Positions 41,701-43,776 of a stretch of DNA of 43,776 nucleotides are shown here, in pieces. How positions within the stretch are numbered: position 1 is the first letter of the stretch; every line of letters begins with the position of its first letter. The notes below the pieces were generated by a model, which did not search any database, was not told the DNA's origin, and saw only the letters and a program-made list of their open reading frames with translations. A program made the position numbers and the translations under genes. Source of the stretch: CALKHT01 sp964511575 (GTDB lineage: Bacteria > Planctomycetota > Phycisphaerae > Phycisphaerales > Phycisphaeraceae); assembly GCA_964511575.1 (NCBI GenBank), contig CAZEFM010000022.1, positions 1 to 43,776 of the forward strand, in the 5' to 3' direction.

Positions 41701-41742
41701 CCTCGATAAGATGGGGCGATCTTGACGGATCGGCTGTCGAGG
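41701..41742 (+). promoter_or_regulatory. Two-tier hairpin in the leader of the PagL-like gene
   Basis: CCTCGA (41701-41706) pairs with TCGAGG (41737-41742), and inside it CGATC (41717-41721) pairs with GATCG (41728-41732) around a TTGACG loop. It lies 30 bases before ATG 41773. No known riboswitch matches it. Confidence 0.3.
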
Positions 41743-41772
41743 CGAAACCCAATCCTGGCAGGATGGATCAGT

Positions 41773-42375
41773 ATGAAGCGTGCGGTGGCGACGATGGTGG
41801 CGGTGGTGTTGGTGACGGCGGCGACCGCGCAGGCGACGGAGGGGCAACCGCTCACGCAGCTCACCGCACTGGCGACGACCGCGTTTGAGAACGAAGCCGC
41901 TGACCGCCCTTTTGCCGCCGGTAGCTGGACGTTTCAGACATACGGTTCCGCGGGCGTCTTTGATTCCGACAAGGGCGAGATCTACACCGGCCACATCGGT
42001 GTGGGGTACTACTTCGTCGATGACCTGTCCATCAACCTCGAAGCGTTCGGCGGATGGGTGACGCCTGAACGCGATGAGCACGGCGGCGTCGGCGGGTTTG
42101 ACCTGCTCCTCCGCTGGCACTTCGTCAATGAGGATGGCTACTCGCTCTACATCGACGGCGGCGCTGGGTTCCAGCAGGCCACCACCAACTACCCCAGCGA
42201 CAGCCACCACAACTTCCGACCGCAGTTCGGCATCGGCGGCACACTCGAATTGTTCGACTCCGCCCGACTGATGGTCGGCGTGCGATGGCTGCACATCTCC
42301 AACGCCGGCACCACCGACGGCAACGACGGCTTCGACGGCGCCCAGTTCTACGCGGGATTGATGATTCCGTTTTGA
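41773..42375 (+). CDS. PagL-like lipid A deacylase (acyloxyacyl hydrolase)
   Basis: A 200-residue outer-membrane beta-barrel protein with a signal peptide (1 to about 22). Alternating hydrophobic strands run from SWTFQTYGSAGVF to the terminal FYAGLMIPF, ending in Phe as outer-membrane barrels do. VRWLHISNAGT (170-180) carries His174 and Ser176, the catalytic pair of the PagL family's HxSNA motif; the third residue (Glu) is not clearly placed. PagL removes the 3-O-acyl chain of lipid A, so this fits a planctomycete with lipopolysaccharide. Start ATG 41773 gives a proper signal peptide; TTG 41722 in frame adds a non-signal extension. Confidence 0.8.
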   Translation: MKRAVATMVAVVLVTAATAQATEGQPLTQLTALATTAFENEAADRPFAAGSWTFQTYGSAGVFDSDKGEIYTGHIGVGYYFVDDLSINLEAFGGWVTPERDEHGGVGGFDLLLRWHFVNEDGYSLYIDGGAGFQQATTNYPSDSHHNFRPQFGIGGTLELFDSARLMVGVRWLHISNAGTTDGNDGFDGAQFYAGLMIPF

Positions 42376-42377
42376 GG

Positions 42378-42547
42378 GTCAAGGGCCATAGGCCGAGGGA
42401 CTTCGCAATGGGGTCGCGGGTCGACTGATGAGCGTCAGGCACGCGATCGTCCTTGCCCGGACGGGCGCCGGTTCCCAATTTGCCGATGCCCTCGCCCCCC
42501 AGCCGCAAGCCATGATCTGCCCCCTGGCCCTTGGCCCATGGCCCCCC
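42378..42547. repeat. GGCC-rich inverted repeat upstream of leuS
   Basis: CAAGGGCCA (42380-42388) is matched by TGGCCCTTG (42525-42533); both arms continue with GGCC words (CATAGGCC on the left, GGCCCATGGCCCC on the right). No gene lies within. It starts just after the previous stop and ends about 22 bases before leuS. Confidence 0.55.
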
Positions 42548-42569
42548 AAACCGTTACCCTATCGCCACG

Positions 42570-43776
42570 ATGAAATACGATTTCGCATCCATTGAAGCAC
42601 GGTGGCAGGCCTATTGGGCGGAGCACGGCACGTTTCGCGCGCCCAATCCCGGTGAGGCCGACTTTAACCCCAAACAGCCCAAGTTTTATGTGCTGGACAT
42701 GTTCCCCTACCCCTCGGGGGTGGGGCTGCACGTGGGACACCCCCTGGGGTACATCGCCACTGACATCGTCGCCCGCTACCGCCGCATGCTCGGCTACAAC
42801 GTGCTGCACCCGATGGGTTACGACGCGTTCGGCCTTCCCGCCGAGCAGTTCGCCGTGGAGCATGGCGTTCACCCTGCCGTCACCACCGAGCGCAACATCG
42901 CCAACATGACGCGGCAGCTCAAGCGGTTGGGCCTCAGCTATGACTGGGACCGCTGCATCGCGACGACTGAACCGGGCTACTACAAGTGGACGCAGTGGAT
43001 CTTCCTGCAGCTTTACAACAGCTGGTACGACCGCGGCGAGAACCGCGCCCGCCCCATCGCTGAACTGGTGAACATGCTCGTCAACGAGCAGCTTTACATC
43101 ACGACGGATGGGCAGATCGTTGCCGCCGATGCGCAGGGCCTCGAAGCGATCGCCGGCACCCCCATCGGTGTGCATCAGTGGCACGAGCTCACCGAGGAGG
43201 AGCAGCGTGCCCTCATCGACAGCCAACGCCTCGCCTACATGGACGAGATCAACGTCAACTGGTGCCCCGCCCTGGGCACCGTGCTCGCCAATGAAGAGGT
43301 AACCAACGAAGGCCGGTCCGAGCGCGGCGACCATCCCGTGTTCAAGCGGCCGCTCAAGCAGTGGATGCTGCGCATCACCGCCTATGCCGAGCGGCTCATC
43401 GCCGATCTGGATCTGGTCGACTGGCCCGAACCGATCAAGCTGATGCAGCGCAACTGGGTCGGCCGATCCGAAGGCGCGCAGGTCACCTTCACGCTCGACG
43501 GCTCGGACGAAACCATCGAAATCTTCACCACGCGCCCCGACACGCTTTTCGGCGCAACGTACATGGTGCTTGCGCCGGAGCATCCGCTGGTGGACGCGAT
43601 CACCACCGATGATCAGCGGGCCGAGGTCGAAGCCTACCAGCAGGCCGCCCAGAGTCGCAGCGATGTCGACCGCATGGCGGAAACAAAGACCAAGACCGGC
43701 GTGTTCACCGGCGCGTATGCGATCAACCCGGTCAACGGTGAGCGCATCCCCATCTGGATCGCCGACTACGTGCTGA
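42570..43776 (+). CDS. leuS: Leucyl-tRNA synthetase (3' end beyond window)
   Basis: The first 402 residues of LeuRS, open at the window edge. MKYDFASIEARWQAYW is the standard N terminus. The class I HIGH motif is GLHVGHP (52-58) after FPYPSG, followed by NVLHPMGYDAFGLPAEQFA. Residues about 152-226 are an insertion, with RARPIAELVNMLVNEQLY and HELTEEEQRALIDSQRLAYM, before VNWCPALGTVLANEEV (228-243). The segment after that (EVTNEGRSERGDHPV) lacks the zinc-binding cysteines found in E. coli. The editing domain begins with TTRPDTLFGATYMVL. Start ATG 42570 fits the family. No ribosome binding site is obvious in the leader. Confidence 0.96.
   Translation, partial: MKYDFASIEARWQAYWAEHGTFRAPNPGEADFNPKQPKFYVLDMFPYPSGVGLHVGHPLGYIATDIVARYRRMLGYNVLHPMGYDAFGLPAEQFAVEHGVHPAVTTERNIANMTRQLKRLGLSYDWDRCIATTEPGYYKWTQWIFLQLYNSWYDRGENRARPIAELVNMLVNEQLYITTDGQIVAADAQGLEAIAGTPIGVHQWHELTEEEQRALIDSQRLAYMDEINVNWCPALGTVLANEEVTNEGRSERGDHPVFKRPLKQWMLRITAYAERLIADLDLVDWPEPIKLMQRNWVGRSEGAQVTFTLDGSDETIEIFTTRPDTLFGATYMVLAPEHPLVDAITTDDQRAEVEAYQQAAQSRSDVDRMAETKTKTGVFTGAYAINPVNGERIPIWIADYVL

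Noticed and set aside
1..43776. tRNA, rRNA and defence systems
   Set aside because: I looked in the intergenic spaces for tRNA-like T-loops and for nuclease, toxin-antitoxin or phage genes and found none that I could support.

Overview
The window looks like a GC-rich planctomycete, most likely of the class Phycisphaerae. Supporting marks are several extracytoplasmic PQQ-repeat beta-propeller proteins opening with the DWPQWRGPN-type motif, three PEP-CTERM sorting tails, three pseudopilin-like proteins with GFTLIELLVV-type leaders, an ECF sigma factor overlapping a FecR/LamG anti-sigma-like protein, a Tat-exported Gfo/Idh/MocA oxidoreductase with a QKP motif, and a leucyl-tRNA synthetase with a large insertion. 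This assignment is inference from gene content; there is no rRNA in the window.

Layout. 1-4600: housekeeping and orphan genes (YfcE-like phosphodiesterase, GNAT acetyltransferase, a 100-N assembly gap, a DUF309 protein, a tail-anchored hypothetical) and a minus-strand flagellin with a clear terminator. 4605-11755: three exported beta-propeller proteins interleaved with a PEP-CTERM protein and a pseudopilin. 11786-30452: about 18.7 kb of co-oriented, mostly overlapping genes: DUF3311 plus sodium:solute symporter, a short PaaK/EhpF-like adenylating enzyme, a four-helix-bundle (IVP) cassette, an aldehyde dehydrogenase, an iron-type alcohol dehydrogenase, a beta-propeller protein, a HemN-like radical SAM enzyme, a chorismate-lyase-like protein, a flavin halogenase-like oxidoreductase, a glycosyltransferase, a 4HBT thioesterase, a small membrane protein, a PaaK-like ligase, and an ABC ATPase with a 1,118-residue permease. 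30630-34407: efp, a PEP-CTERM sugar dehydrogenase, and the Gfo/Idh oxidoreductase. 34747-36165: dnaB (minus). 36505-41443: sigma factor, FecR/LamG protein, PEP-CTERM protein and two tandem pseudopilins. 41773-42375: PagL-like outer-membrane deacylase. 42570-end: leuS, cut by the window edge.

The most interesting candidate is the 11.8-30.5 kb run. Chorismate lyase-like, halogenase-like and 4-hydroxybenzoyl-CoA-thioesterase-like proteins sit with two PaaK-type adenylating enzymes and an aldehyde/alcohol dehydrogenase pair. Together they could make 4-hydroxybenzoate from chorismate, activate it, modify it (possibly halogenate it), reduce it to an aldehyde or alcohol, glycosylate it and export it. 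No ketosynthase or carrier protein is visible, so it does not match the usual aryl-polyene or flexirubin clusters. The pathway is a hypothesis built from motifs and gene order.

A second theme is a set of intergenic repeat elements bounded by inverted repeats (1212-1349, 14787-15284, about 19160-19260, 30461-30542, 34471-34733, 42378-42547), one carrying the IVP gene and one holding the assembly gap. Several end only a few bases before the next start codon.
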